Source of the DNA: JBHEKP01 sp041859375
GTDB taxonomy: Bacteria; Hydrogenedentota; Hydrogenedentia; Hydrogenedentales; CAITNO01
Length of the DNA stretch: 33,717 nt
NCBI GenBank assembly: GCA_041859375.1
Contig: JBHEKP010000043.1
Coordinates: forward strand, 1-33,717
Reading direction: 5' to 3'
Below the pieces are notes generated by a model. The model saw only the letters and a list, made by a program, of their open reading frames with translations, had not been told where the DNA came from and did not search any database. The position numbers were made by a program, and so were the translations under genes. Shown here piece after piece: positions 25,554 to 33,717 of the stretch. Within the stretch, counting starts at the first letter, position 1; each line of letters starts with the position of its first letter.

Positions 25554-26504
25554 ATGGCGCATGTGAATTTGGTGACGGGCGGCGCGGGCTTTATCGGCTC
25601 CCACCTGTGCGAGGCGCTCATCGCGCGGGGCGAGGAGGTGCTTTGTCTGGACAATTTTTTCACGGGCAGAAAAGCCAATCTGGAGCGCATCGCGGGAAAG
25701 CCCGGTTTTGAGGTGATCCGCCACGATGTGACGAACCCGATAGTGCTTGAGGTGGATCGAATCTTCAATTTTGCGTGTCCGGCCTCCCCGGTGCATTACC
25801 AGCACAACCCGGTGAAGACCATCAAAACCAACGTCATGGGCGCGCTCAACATGCTCGGACTGGCCAAGCGGGTGGGCGCGCGCATCCTTCAGGCCTCCAC
25901 CTCGGAGGTGTACGGTGACCCGGCGGTGCATCCCCAGGTGGAGTCCTACTGGGGCAACGTGAACCCCATCGGCCCCCGTAGCTGCTATGACGAGGGCAAG
26001 CGCGTCGCCGAGGCGCTTTTCTTTGACTATCACCGCCAGAACAGGGTGGATATCCGGGTTATACGCATATTCAACACCTATGGTCCGCGCATGCTGGTCA
26101 ACGACGGGCGCGTGGTGAGCAACTTCGTGGTGCAGGCGCTGCGCAACGAGCCCATCACCATTTACGGCGACGGCTCCCAAACCCGCTCCTTCTGCTTTGT
26201 GGATGACTTGGTGCGGGGCATTCTGGCCATGATGGACTGCGACGGATTCAACGGCCCGGTGAATCTTGGAAATCCGGGCGAATTTACCATGCTGGAACTG
26301 GCGCAAATGGTGGTGGAGATGACCGGCTCCTCGTCGAACATGGTCCGCAAGCCCCTTCCAACGAATGATCCAACCCGGCGGCGTCCGGACATTTCCCTGG
26401 CCAAAGAAAAACTCGGCTGGGAACCTTCCATTCCGCTCCGCGAGGGGCTTGCAAAAACCATCGCCTACTTTGACGCGCAGCTTTCCGGCAGGAACACGGA
26501 CTAA
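25554..26504 (+). CDS. UDP-glucuronate decarboxylase (UDP-xylose synthase, UXS), SDR family
   Basis: The 316-residue protein has the NAD-binding GGAGFIG (9-15), the STSEVYGD motif with T116/S117/E118, and the Y145-x-x-x-K149 pair in SCYDEGKR. The stretch HPQ-x-E-x-YWGNVNPIGPR is characteristic of UXS as opposed to other extended SDR epimerases. The enzyme oxidises, decarboxylates and re-reduces UDP-glucuronate to UDP-xylose, a precursor of envelope polysaccharide. Length agrees with bacterial UXS. The ATG at 25554 is chosen because the Rossmann motif begins six codons later and GCGAGG lies upstream. Its stop overlaps the stop of the convergent protease gene (CTAA, both stops within 26501-26504). 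Confidence 0.93.
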   Translation: MAHVNLVTGGAGFIGSHLCEALIARGEEVLCLDNFFTGRKANLERIAGKPGFEVIRHDVTNPIVLEVDRIFNFACPASPVHYQHNPVKTIKTNVMGALNMLGLAKRVGARILQASTSEVYGDPAVHPQVESYWGNVNPIGPRSCYDEGKRVAEALFFDYHRQNRVDIRVIRIFNTYGPRMLVNDGRVVSNFVVQALRNEPITIYGDGSQTRSFCFVDDLVRGILAMMDCDGFNGPVNLGNPGEFTMLELAQMVVEMTGSSSNMVRKPLPTNDPTRRRPDISLAKEKLGWEPSIPLREGLAKTIAYFDAQLSGRNTD

Positions 26505-29044
26505 TCCTTCAGCAGCCAACCGTCAAATTTGGGGCGGTATCCGTCCTCGCTGTAGGGGTCGAAAGTGTACCCGTCCGCGTTGAACATCTGAATGACGCGC
26601 AACAGTTCGGAAAGGCCGATGGCCCAGTCGCGGGGGGCGTAGTCGCTGTCATGGGGCGTGCAGGAGGTGCCTCCGGCCGGTCCAGGCCGGTAGCCGTCCT
26701 CGCCTGCGGCATCGCAGGAGTAACCGGGCGAATTGTACAACTGCACCACCCGCAGCAGTTCGCCAAGGCCGATGACCCGGTCCCCGTCCTGATCCGCGCT
26801 GTGCGGTTCGCCGTTGTTGGGGTCAAGCGGCTCGCATCCGGGCAGGTCGCTGATGTTTGTGGAGATGAATCCCGCCGGCGCGCCGCCCCCCTTTGAAAGG
26901 CCGGCGATGCCCGCGGCCGAGTGCAGTTCGCGCCAGGTGATTCTTATTGTGCCCTCGAAAAACATCTCTACCTGGAAAGTGTGGCTGTTTTCCAGGGAGT
27001 AAAGCCCTGACGAGTCATAGGCGGGCACGTTTTCAAAAGTCACCGCGATGCGGTCGTTAAGCTGCTGCCAGCCGACCCTTCCCCGGATCGAGGGGTTGAG
27101 ATCCGTGAACAGCATGGAAATGCGTGTCAGGCCGAAGTGTGTTGAAATGGTCTCCCTGCGTGCCGTGTCCCCGGCGGAAAAGGTGATGTAGCCGTTGCTT
27201 CCAATGAAAAACCGGCCGGTCACCTGGTTGTAAATTCTCAGTTTCTTCTCGTCGGCCAGCGGCACCTCAACAAAGGCGTCGTCGCCGAGTGTCACCGTCT
27301 GTCCGCCTGCGGGGTCCGTCGGGAGGCTTTGCACCTCCTGAACACACCCAAAATAATAGTCGTTGCTGCCGTTTGGCACCAGGGTCATGGAACTGTACTG
27401 GATGTCCACCGGCCGGGTGGAGGTGAACTGTTCGGTGAAATAATTCACCGTTTCCAGGGTGGTCAGGGTGAAACAGCCCCCCCCGTTGTCCGCCATGCCG
27501 GTGTTGCCGCTGTCGTCCGTTGCCTGGATGGAGAAGAAGTACTGTGTGGAGGGGTTGAGGGTGTTCAGGTTAATCACATGGGTGGTTGCGCGCGGACCGT
27601 CCATGGAGGCGGCAAGGTTTCCGCAGGACGTTCCGAAGGAGACCAGCGGGAGCGCCCCCTCGTTGGTGGAAAATTCGATGGTGGCCTGCCCTGAGGAGAC
27701 AAACGACACGTTGACATTGCTGATGACCGGGGGGGCGCAATCCAGAACCGCGGTGGTGGAGATGGTCTCCGGGGTTCCCGTTCCCGTGTCGGCGTCCTCA
27801 TACCTGGCCGTCAGGGTGTCCCCGTTGCCCGCCTCGACGGCGCCATTGTTCATAATGGGCGCGGCGGGGGAGAAGGTGAAGGTCGTTTGGAACTCACCCG
27901 GACTGCCGGATTTCTCGGTGAGGCTGAGGGTTTCCCTGTCACCGGAGGTGGTTTCCACCAGCAGAAACGCCGTGCCCGTGCCCGTGAGGTCCTCATCCAA
28001 AAGCCGGAGCTCCACAGTCCCCCCGCATCCGTAGGAGGCTTGTCCAAAGAGCACAATCCCCCTGCTTCCGATAACCGGGGGGATGATGTCCTTGAAATTG
28101 GATATTTTGGTGCAGTCCTCGCCGCGTCCGGCGGAGTCCGTGTTGGTGTTGCTGTAAAAACAGGTGGCCGTGTACAAAAAGTCACTGTCGCCGCGCACCA
28201 AAATTCCCTCAAGCTGGCCGGTGTTCGCGTTAATCACCGGCGAGCCGGAGTTGCCGACATAGGTGTCCAGGTTGGCGACAAAAAAGCCGGGATCCGTGTT
28301 GCTGCGCACGGCGGTGGTGGGGCCGAAGGCCAGTTTCAGCGGCAGTCCCGCCGGGTGGCCGATGACCCCGATGGGGGTGCCCACCCCGATGGTGCCCTCG
28401 CGCCTGATGTTGAAGGGCCGCGCGCCCGGCGCCGTGATGGGGCGGTCAACACGGATGATTGCATGGTCGGTGTTTCCGGATGACGCTGAGGAGACAATCT
28501 CAATGCCCGAATACACCTCATCGGCGGTGAATTCAGTGCGGGCCTCCGTGGCGCTTTCCATGGCGAAGCCAAACACGATTTTGAAACCGGACAGGTCGCC
28601 GCTGCTGACACAATGCCCGGCTGTGGCTATCAAGTCGGAACCCACCATGAACCCGGAACAGAAGGGTGCGGTGGGCTGGTTTCCAAAGGGTTCCCCCTCG
28701 CAGGCCGGTTTGCCGCCGCGCATGTAGGCCACGGGTTGCAGGGTGTAGGAGCCGTCACCGTTGATGATGATGCGTGAATTGCTGATGAGCCCGCAGGTGG
28801 ACGCCGCCCAGGTGAGCCGCTGGGGCAGTGTTTCCTGATACACGTCCATCCGGTCGTCCGTGCCGTAGACGACCTTTGGCGCGTACCAAAGGCTTGCCGG
28901 ATCCCAGGGGGTGTCGCCTATGTCCAGCGGGGAGGGCTTTTCCCCTGTCACAATTTCCGCCCAGGCGGAAAAGAAGGGGGCGTTGACGAAAACAAGCGCC
29001 AAAACAACGCCCGTTAAGACGCCCATAGTTTTTGAACAGGCCAT
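26501..29044 (-). CDS. Secreted trypsin-like serine protease with fibronectin-like region and EF-hand tail
   Basis: The 847-residue protein has a signal peptide (about residues 7-29, ending SAWA). A chymotrypsin/V8-fold protease domain follows with His144 in TAGHC, Asp193 in NTDHAIIRVD and Ser266 in GNSGSP, so the triad is complete. After about residue 330 come beta-sandwich regions, one fibronectin type III-like (VSFVSSGQATIEFSTNEGALP ... YFFSIQATDDSGN is split by other residues). The last 100 residues hold a perfect EF-hand loop D751-QDGDRVIGLGE and a second, three-residue-expanded loop from D799, each followed by ELLRV(V/I)Q. It is likely exported and surface-held or secreted; its substrate is unknown. 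The ATG at 29044 has AAGGAT upstream. It lies 74 bases after the heparinase-like gene on the same strand. Confidence 0.88.
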   Translation of the reverse strand: MACSKTMGVLTGVVLALVFVNAPFFSAWAEIVTGEKPSPLDIGDTPWDPASLWYAPKVVYGTDDRMDVYQETLPQRLTWAASTCGLISNSRIIINGDGSYTLQPVAYMRGGKPACEGEPFGNQPTAPFCSGFMVGSDLIATAGHCVSSGDLSGFKIVFGFAMESATEARTEFTADEVYSGIEIVSSASSGNTDHAIIRVDRPITAPGARPFNIRREGTIGVGTPIGVIGHPAGLPLKLAFGPTTAVRSNTDPGFFVANLDTYVGNSGSPVINANTGQLEGILVRGDSDFLYTATCFYSNTNTDSAGRGEDCTKISNFKDIIPPVIGSRGIVLFGQASYGCGGTVELRLLDEDLTGTGTAFLLVETTSGDRETLSLTEKSGSPGEFQTTFTFSPAAPIMNNGAVEAGNGDTLTARYEDADTGTGTPETISTTAVLDCAPPVISNVNVSFVSSGQATIEFSTNEGALPLVSFGTSCGNLAASMDGPRATTHVINLNTLNPSTQYFFSIQATDDSGNTGMADNGGGCFTLTTLETVNYFTEQFTSTRPVDIQYSSMTLVPNGSNDYYFGCVQEVQSLPTDPAGGQTVTLGDDAFVEVPLADEKKLRIYNQVTGRFFIGSNGYITFSAGDTARRETISTHFGLTRISMLFTDLNPSIRGRVGWQQLNDRIAVTFENVPAYDSSGLYSLENSHTFQVEMFFEGTIRITWRELHSAAGIAGLSKGGGAPAGFISTNISDLPGCEPLDPNNGEPHSADQDGDRVIGLGELLRVVQLYNSPGYSCDAAGEDGYRPGPAGGTSCTPHDSDYAPRDWAIGLSELLRVIQMFNADGYTFDPYSEDGYRPKFDGWLLKD

Positions 29045-29118
29045 CTATTAAATCCTTTTGCCTTAATAGGTTTTACCATATTTGGGCATTGACTGCATCT
29101 ATTTGGCGGTCGGGGAAC

Positions 29119-30804
29119 CTATGTTTCCGTCACCTCAATGGAAAAATTGAGTATGGCGCTATCCCTTCCTTGAAGGGTGAAAACGAGGGTGGGGCAGGGC
29201 AGGGCGACCCCGAACCGAGGACTATGCACGTGGTTTTCAGCATCGAGGCCCAGTGTGGCACTTTCCGTTTCCAGCCTGACTGCCACGGCCAGTCTCCCAA
29301 TTTTTGCCCAAAAAAGGCGGTTGTTCCCCGGTTCCCCGGACAGCATGACCTCCGGATGAAAGTGAAGCCTGCCCGTGAGTTGCAGGGGGCCGCCGCCCGT
29401 TGCCGTGTCTTGGAAGCGCCACATGCGCCGGACTGGATCATGGGTGATGACCCGTTCATGCCGGTAGCCTTGCGGCCAGCGGCAGATCCCGGACAATTTG
29501 GCGGGCGCTTCAGCGGACCATTCGGTGATTTCTGTGGTGTGACGCGCACCCACCCGGAACACAGACCAAGCCTCCATGGGTTCCCCGCCGTTGATTTGCA
29601 GGGTGTTGTGCGCCCTGATACTGCGCCCGTATTCCCTGAAACGGCTTTCCGCGTACCCATGCATGCCCGCATCTACTATCAGGCGCCGCCCCCCGGCCTC
29701 TAGTTCAAAGGAGAAGGGATCCGCATGGGAATGGCCCGGCTGGAAGGGGGGGGAGGGGGCTGCTGTCTTGATGATCATCCGCGCCGCGCCGCAACCCAGG
29801 ATATAAAAGCCGCTGTCGGAAAAGGCGGCGGTTGCTTTGGGCTCCGTCACGGCGGTTCCCGTTGTTTCCTCCGTCAGTTTTAACAAGACTTGGGGCGGGG
29901 GGGATTCATCCAGCACGGAGTCATTGAAAAGGGGTGGTTCCCCGTCGGCATGGATGATTCCGGCCAGAAAAGCTGCCATGCGCGCCAGCACCGGATGGAG
30001 CCACGGGGCGGTTTCCGGCAATGCCGCCCCAACGGTCAGAAGGTCAAAAAACACAATCGCATGGTACATGGGACTGCGCTCGTAATGGCCGCCGTCAGGC
30101 AGGATCTGCTCCGAAACCTGCCGTTGCAGCAGGGCGACGGCGTTGCCCCCCCCGCCAAGAAGGGCATCCGCAACGGCGAGGGCGGCGGTTTCCCGAAGCA
30201 AATGGTTTGCCCGCAGATCCCGCTCAAGCCGGTGTCTCAGCCACCGTGTTTGCAGCGCGAAGGAACGGCGCAACGCCTTGTCGCGCAGGTCAAACACGGC
30301 CATGGCAAGCGCCCAGTTCAGCAGGCGCTCCGCAACGGGATAAGGATCCCAGGCGGTATCCGCGCCTGCCGGATTGCGTCTCATCCAGTCGCGCATCCAG
30401 TGTTCCGCCCGGTCGCGGTCCCCCAGCCGGGCGGTGCGCAGGGAGTCCGCCGCCAGCGCCCGGACAATCCGAAACCCGTGCAACTGGTAACGCCAGAGCC
30501 GGGGCAGATGCGTGTCGCCCCATGGAATAGTCTCGTGCGAACTGGTGCGTAGCCCCAAAAAAGAAAAATCTTGGTTCCGCCATTCCTCCACGGGGAGGGT
30601 TGCATCCAGTCCGTTTACCGCCGCACGTTCCATAAACACGCGCAGATTGCGCAAAACCGCAGGATTGAATTCGGTGCGTTGAGGCGCGGGGACAATACCC
30701 TCCGGCAGGGACCGCCGCAACATCCGCCATCCCCGCCATGCAATCTGCCCCGGAGTGAGATGGCGCAGGGTGCGCCAGTACAGGCCGGCATGGTGTGTGT
30801 TCAT
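29119..30804 (-). CDS. Heparinase II/III-family protein (polysaccharide lyase-like)
   Basis: The 561-residue protein has an N-terminal alpha-helical toroid (about 1-310) with RANHLLRE (Asn200-His201) and GGHYERSPMYH (Tyr247), then the heparinase II/III beta-sandwich with PGHSHADPFSFEL (His358/His360). These are the positions of the usual Asn/His, Tyr and His catalytic groups, so an eliminative lyase acting on uronate-containing polysaccharide is likely, but the substrate cannot be read. No signal peptide is seen; this form is common near surface-polysaccharide genes. The ATG at 30804 overlaps the TGA of the upstream glycerate kinase (ATGA), and GGGGAGG inside the kinase end serves as ribosome site, which decides this start over one 11 codons upstream. 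Confidence 0.87.
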   Translation of the reverse strand: MNTHHAGLYWRTLRHLTPGQIAWRGWRMLRRSLPEGIVPAPQRTEFNPAVLRNLRVFMERAAVNGLDATLPVEEWRNQDFSFLGLRTSSHETIPWGDTHLPRLWRYQLHGFRIVRALAADSLRTARLGDRDRAEHWMRDWMRRNPAGADTAWDPYPVAERLLNWALAMAVFDLRDKALRRSFALQTRWLRHRLERDLRANHLLRETAALAVADALLGGGGNAVALLQRQVSEQILPDGGHYERSPMYHAIVFFDLLTVGAALPETAPWLHPVLARMAAFLAGIIHADGEPPLFNDSVLDESPPPQVLLKLTEETTGTAVTEPKATAAFSDSGFYILGCGAARMIIKTAAPSPPFQPGHSHADPFSFELEAGGRRLIVDAGMHGYAESRFREYGRSIRAHNTLQINGGEPMEAWSVFRVGARHTTEITEWSAEAPAKLSGICRWPQGYRHERVITHDPVRRMWRFQDTATGGGPLQLTGRLHFHPEVMLSGEPGNNRLFWAKIGRLAVAVRLETESATLGLDAENHVHSPRFGVALPCPTLVFTLQGRDSAILNFSIEVTET

Positions 30805-31949
30805 GGGACGGCCTCCCCTTTCGCCGCCGACCAGCACCGCGCGAGGGCCTCCGCCCGCGCTTCAAGAAGTTCGAGGGCCCGCCGCATGGACTCTTCCGGG
30901 GACATGGGACCGTCAGCCAGCGCGAACGCCGCGGTTAACCCCAGTCCGCGCAGGCCGTTGTGCCCAGCGCCAAGCCTCCCGGCCAGCGCCAGCACCGGGA
31001 TGCCGCGGTTGCCGCACAAACGCGCAACCCCGGACACCACCTTGCCCCGCATGCTTTGCCCGTCCAAGCTGCCCTCGCCGGTGATGACGAGATCCGCCCC
31101 GGCAAGGGCCGTGATCAGACCGGCCTGTTCCGCGACCATGTCAACGCCCGGAATCAGGTGCGCGCCCAGAAAGGCCATCAGACCGGCGGCAAGCCCCCCC
31201 GCCGCCCCCGCCCCCGGCAAATCACGCACATCCCTCGTCAAATCCCGGCGCAGGATTCCGGCATAGTGGTTCAATGCCGCGTCCAGCACTTCCGCCTGTT
31301 CCGGAGACGCGCCCTTCTGCGGGCCAAAAACATGCGAGGCCCCCGTTGGACCGCAAAGGGGATTGTCCACATCGCATGCCGCCGCCACCCCGCACCCGGC
31401 AAGGCGCTTGTCGAACCCGTCCATGCACACCTTGTCCAGTTTTGCGAGCGCCGCACCCCCGGGGGGGATTTCTCCACCCTTCTTGTCGCGCAGGGACGCG
31501 CCGAGCGCCTGGGCCATTCCCGCCCCCCCGTCATTGGTGGCGCTGCCGCCAATGCAGACAATGATTTTCCGCGCGCCAAGGTCCAGTGCCGCCCGGATTA
31601 GTTCGCCGGTGCCGCGTGTGGTGGCTGTCATGGGGTTGCGTCGCGCCGGTGGGACCAGATGCAGTCCCGAGGCTTCCGCCATTTCGACCACCGCCGTGCC
31701 CGTCGCCGCATTGTGGCCAAACCGGGCGGTGACACGCCCTCCCATCGGCCCTGTTACCTCCGCGGTGTGAATCTCCAGCCGTCCGCCCCCGGCCAGCGCG
31801 TCCAGCGTGCCCTCGCCGCCGTCAGCCATCGGCACGGACACACAGAAATCCCCCGACCGCGCCCGAAGCCAGCCGTCGCGGATGGCTTCGGCCACCCGTG
31901 CCGCAGATGCGCATTCCTTGAAAGAATCCGGGGCCACCACGACTTTCAT
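30801..31949 (-). CDS. Glycerate kinase (GarK/GlxK type)
   Basis: The 382-residue protein matches family 1 glycerate kinases: APDSFKECASA near the N-terminus, MADGGEGT, VCIGGSATNDGG, ACDVDNPLCGPTGAS and TGEGSLDGQSMRGK. It phosphorylates D-glycerate to 2-phosphoglycerate (the product typical of the bacterial GarK family), feeding glycolysis from glyoxylate, tartronate or aldarate breakdown. Start ATG 31949 begins MKVVVAPDSF, the family start, with AAGGG upstream. It is the first gene of a leftward run and its TGA overlaps the heparinase-like ATG by the four bases ATGA. It diverges from the papain-like protease gene over 238 bases. Confidence 0.93.
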   Translation of the reverse strand: MKVVVAPDSFKECASAARVAEAIRDGWLRARSGDFCVSVPMADGGEGTLDALAGGGRLEIHTAEVTGPMGGRVTARFGHNAATGTAVVEMAEASGLHLVPPARRNPMTATTRGTGELIRAALDLGARKIIVCIGGSATNDGGAGMAQALGASLRDKKGGEIPPGGAALAKLDKVCMDGFDKRLAGCGVAAACDVDNPLCGPTGASHVFGPQKGASPEQAEVLDAALNHYAGILRRDLTRDVRDLPGAGAAGGLAAGLMAFLGAHLIPGVDMVAEQAGLITALAGADLVITGEGSLDGQSMRGKVVSGVARLCGNRGIPVLALAGRLGAGHNGLRGLGLTAAFALADGPMSPEESMRRALELLEARAEALARCWSAAKGEAVP

Positions 31950-32124
31950 GGCCCGGTTACCCTTGTGTCGCTTGTCAAAGCCTGCTTCATTTTCTTGCCG
32001 CCCCCATCAATCTAGCACAGTCCGGCGGACAAGTTCCCCGTTGGGGAACGGTATGGCGTCACTTTTTTTATGCACCCCTTTCGGTTTTTAGTGAAAAATG
32101 ATAAACTTTGACTGTGACAGAGGC

Positions 32125-32160
32125 AGACGGGGCGTCCTGCATGGGGCGTCTCTTTTTTTT
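32125..32160 (+). terminator. Terminator-like hairpin and T8 run in the protease leader (possible attenuator)
   Basis: AGACG (32125-32129) pairs with CGTCT (32147-32151), and a run of eight T follows at 32153-32160. It lies just 28 bases before the protease ATG, so it is in the leader rather than after a gene. The stem is short and the loop long, so termination strength is doubtful. The remaining 31950-32124 shows AT-rich stretches (TTGACT at 32108, GATAAA at 32100) but no complete promoter I can defend. Confidence 0.4.
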
Positions 32161-32187
32161 GCCCTACTATTAATGGAGGATGGAATA

Positions 32188-33717
32188 ATGCGGTCCAGTG
32201 CTTGTCAGCGGGTGTTTGCGGGCGTCCTGTTGCTCCTTGCCGTGGCGGTGGTTGCGGAGGCTGCCGAATTCGCGCCTGTGAATCCGGATTTTGTCGCCGC
32301 CCAGATGAAGGGTGCGGGGGGTGTCGAGGGTTTCGGTTATGTGCCCTCACCGGTGGACTGGTCCCACTTGAACGGGACCGCCACGGGCAAGGCCGCCCCC
32401 CCGGCCTCCTATGATCTGCGCGCCCAGGGGCTTATGACCTCCGTGAAGAACCAGTCCTCCTGCGGCGCGTGCTGGTCCTTTGCCGCCTGCGGCACCCTTG
32501 AGGGCTGGATCAAGCGCAACCAAAGCGTCACCTATGACTTTTCCGAAAACCACATGAAGAACAACCACGGCTTCATGCTGAGCCACTGCGCCGGGGGCAA
32601 CAACCAGATGGCCATGGCCTACCTGCTGCGCGGGACCGGTCCGTTGCTGGAAGCGCAGGACCCCTATAATCCCGCCATTTCCACACCGCCGCCCGCGGGC
32701 GTGCTTCCCTCCGTGTATGTCCGCTCCGCGCCCGTGCTCACCTACGCCCCCAACGGCGACCGTTCCCTCATCCAGAACATGCTCATGGAGGAGGGCCCCA
32801 TGTCGGTGGTGATGATTTGGAATGACGCGGCGTTCAACTCCACGACAAACACCTACTATTACACCGGCAACGGCGCCGGTCCGAACGACTACGGCCACAT
32901 GGTCACCCTGGTGGGCTGGGACGACGCCAAGAACGTTCCCGGCGCGGCGGCGCCGGGCGCGTGGATTTGCAAAAACAGCTGGACCTCCTCCTGGGGCGAG
33001 GGTGGATACTTCTACATTTCCTACCGCGACACCAAGGCGGTGGGGGAGGCGGTGGGCTATTATGATGTGGTGCCCGCCGGCACCTATGACCAGATTTACC
33101 AGCATGATCCTTTCGGCATGACCGCCTATGCCGGTTTCGGCGGGAACACCGCCTGGGGTGCCAACGTTTTCACCGCCACCCAGGACGGGCAGATCACCGC
33201 GGTGGGCACCTATGCCCTCGCCCACAACACCTCGGTGCAGATTACCGTCTACGGTTCCGGCTTCAGCGGTTCCGGTTTCACCACCCCCCTTGGCACCACC
33301 TCGGCCACCCTGCCGTATGCGGGATACCACGTGGTAACCCTTGCCACACCGGTGCCGGTCACTTCGGGCGGAAAATTCACGGTGGCCGTGCGCTACACCA
33401 CCCCAGGAATGACATCGCCCCTGCCGCTTGAGCGTTACTATGCTGGCTTTGCCAACGCCACCGCCGCGGCGGGGCAGAGCTATCTGAGCGACAACGGCAC
33501 CGTCTATGAGGATGTCACCCTCCAGGGGTCCGGATGGAACACGGCCAACCTCTGCATCAAGGCTCTGGTGGACCTACCTTCCCAGACGCCCGAAGTCGGT
33601 ATTGCCGGAAGCCCCAAGGTGGAGGCGGGCGGCAGCCTGACCCTCCGCGCCTACGCCACCAACATGACCGGAACCGTGGCCTACAAGTGGCGCAAAAACG
33701 GCACGGACATTGACGGG
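32188..33717 (+). CDS. Secreted papain-like (C1A) cysteine protease with lectin-like and Ig-like domains (cut by window edge)
   Basis: The frame is open for 510 codons to the right edge without a stop. A signal peptide (about residues 8-26, ending AEAA) precedes a C1A peptidase domain. The active-site Cys95 is in SCGACWSF, His237 in GHMVTLVGWDD and Asn263 in KNSWTSSWGEGGYF; the triad is complete. Residues about 290-460 are beta-rich and resemble the lectin-like domain found after bacterial and archaeal C1 peptidases. An Ig-like domain starts at about 465 (SLTLRAYAT...YKWRKNGTDI). More surface domains, perhaps an EF-hand tail like that of the serine protease, may follow beyond the edge. ATG 32188 has an ideal GGAGGA ribosome site 7 bases upstream. 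Confidence 0.9.
   Translation, partial: MRSSACQRVFAGVLLLLAVAVVAEAAEFAPVNPDFVAAQMKGAGGVEGFGYVPSPVDWSHLNGTATGKAAPPASYDLRAQGLMTSVKNQSSCGACWSFAACGTLEGWIKRNQSVTYDFSENHMKNNHGFMLSHCAGGNNQMAMAYLLRGTGPLLEAQDPYNPAISTPPPAGVLPSVYVRSAPVLTYAPNGDRSLIQNMLMEEGPMSVVMIWNDAAFNSTTNTYYYTGNGAGPNDYGHMVTLVGWDDAKNVPGAAAPGAWICKNSWTSSWGEGGYFYISYRDTKAVGEAVGYYDVVPAGTYDQIYQHDPFGMTAYAGFGGNTAWGANVFTATQDGQITAVGTYALAHNTSVQITVYGSGFSGSGFTTPLGTTSATLPYAGYHVVTLATPVPVTSGGKFTVAVRYTTPGMTSPLPLERYYAGFANATAAAGQSYLSDNGTVYEDVTLQGSGWNTANLCIKALVDLPSQTPEVGIAGSPKVEAGGSLTLRAYATNMTGTVAYKWRKNGTDIDG

Noticed and set aside
1..33717. CRISPR arrays, tRNA or rRNA genes, insertion sequences, phage genes
   Set aside because: I looked for direct repeats with spacers, tRNA TPsiC-like motifs, transposase or integrase motifs and found none; the only direct repeats of note are protein-domain repeats.

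Overview
The window is about 33.7 kb of GC-rich bacterial chromosome. It is ordinary, densely coding sequence with no phage, insertion-sequence or CRISPR signature. Several features point to an uncultured Gram-negative lineage of the PVC/Hydrogenedentes kind: long TPR proteins, a PmoA-family (DUF6807) secreted protein, large secreted repeat proteins, and tandem EF-hand-like tails with the core LSELLRVIQ that I associate with Candidatus Hydrogenedentes. The phylum is an inference; no rRNA gene is present to test it.

Layout. The left edge holds the first codons of a leftward glycoside hydrolase family 2-like gene. It diverges from an SGNH-hydrolase/TPR protein (294-2993). A terminator follows, then a leftward PmoA-family secreted protein (3066-4274). 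This diverges from a very large membrane glycosyltransferase-like protein with about 26 TPRs (4353-8639). Next comes an AspT/YidE-type transporter (8897-10564). A leftward four-gene run, parA-parB-serS-sir2 (14333 to 10571), carries chromosome partitioning, seryl-tRNA synthetase and a sirtuin. serS is interrupted by an in-frame TAA in motif 2. To the right lie aconitase (14688-16955), a lipoprotein patatin phospholipase (17075-18499) facing a putative outer-membrane barrel protein (18523-19368), and a 1574-residue secreted repeat protein (19695-24419) behind a clear promoter. metF (24502-25401) and a UDP-glucuronate decarboxylase (25554-26504) diverge. A leftward run of glycerate kinase, heparinase II/III-like protein and a secreted trypsin-like protease occupies 31949 to 26501. 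A rightward secreted papain-like protease runs off the right edge.

How it fits together. The content mixes housekeeping functions (chromosome segregation, TCA cycle, one-carbon metabolism, tRNA charging) with envelope and polysaccharide functions (GT-C glycosyltransferase, SGNH hydrolase, UXS, heparinase-like lyase, GH2) and secreted surface proteins (two proteases, the repeat protein, patatin). I see no coherent new defence or biosynthetic system. The most notable signals are the broken serS frame, a four-module higher-order repeat in the 1574-residue protein, the shared EF-hand tails, a promoter box shared by parA and the repeat-protein gene, and the translationally coupled glycerate kinase/heparinase pair.
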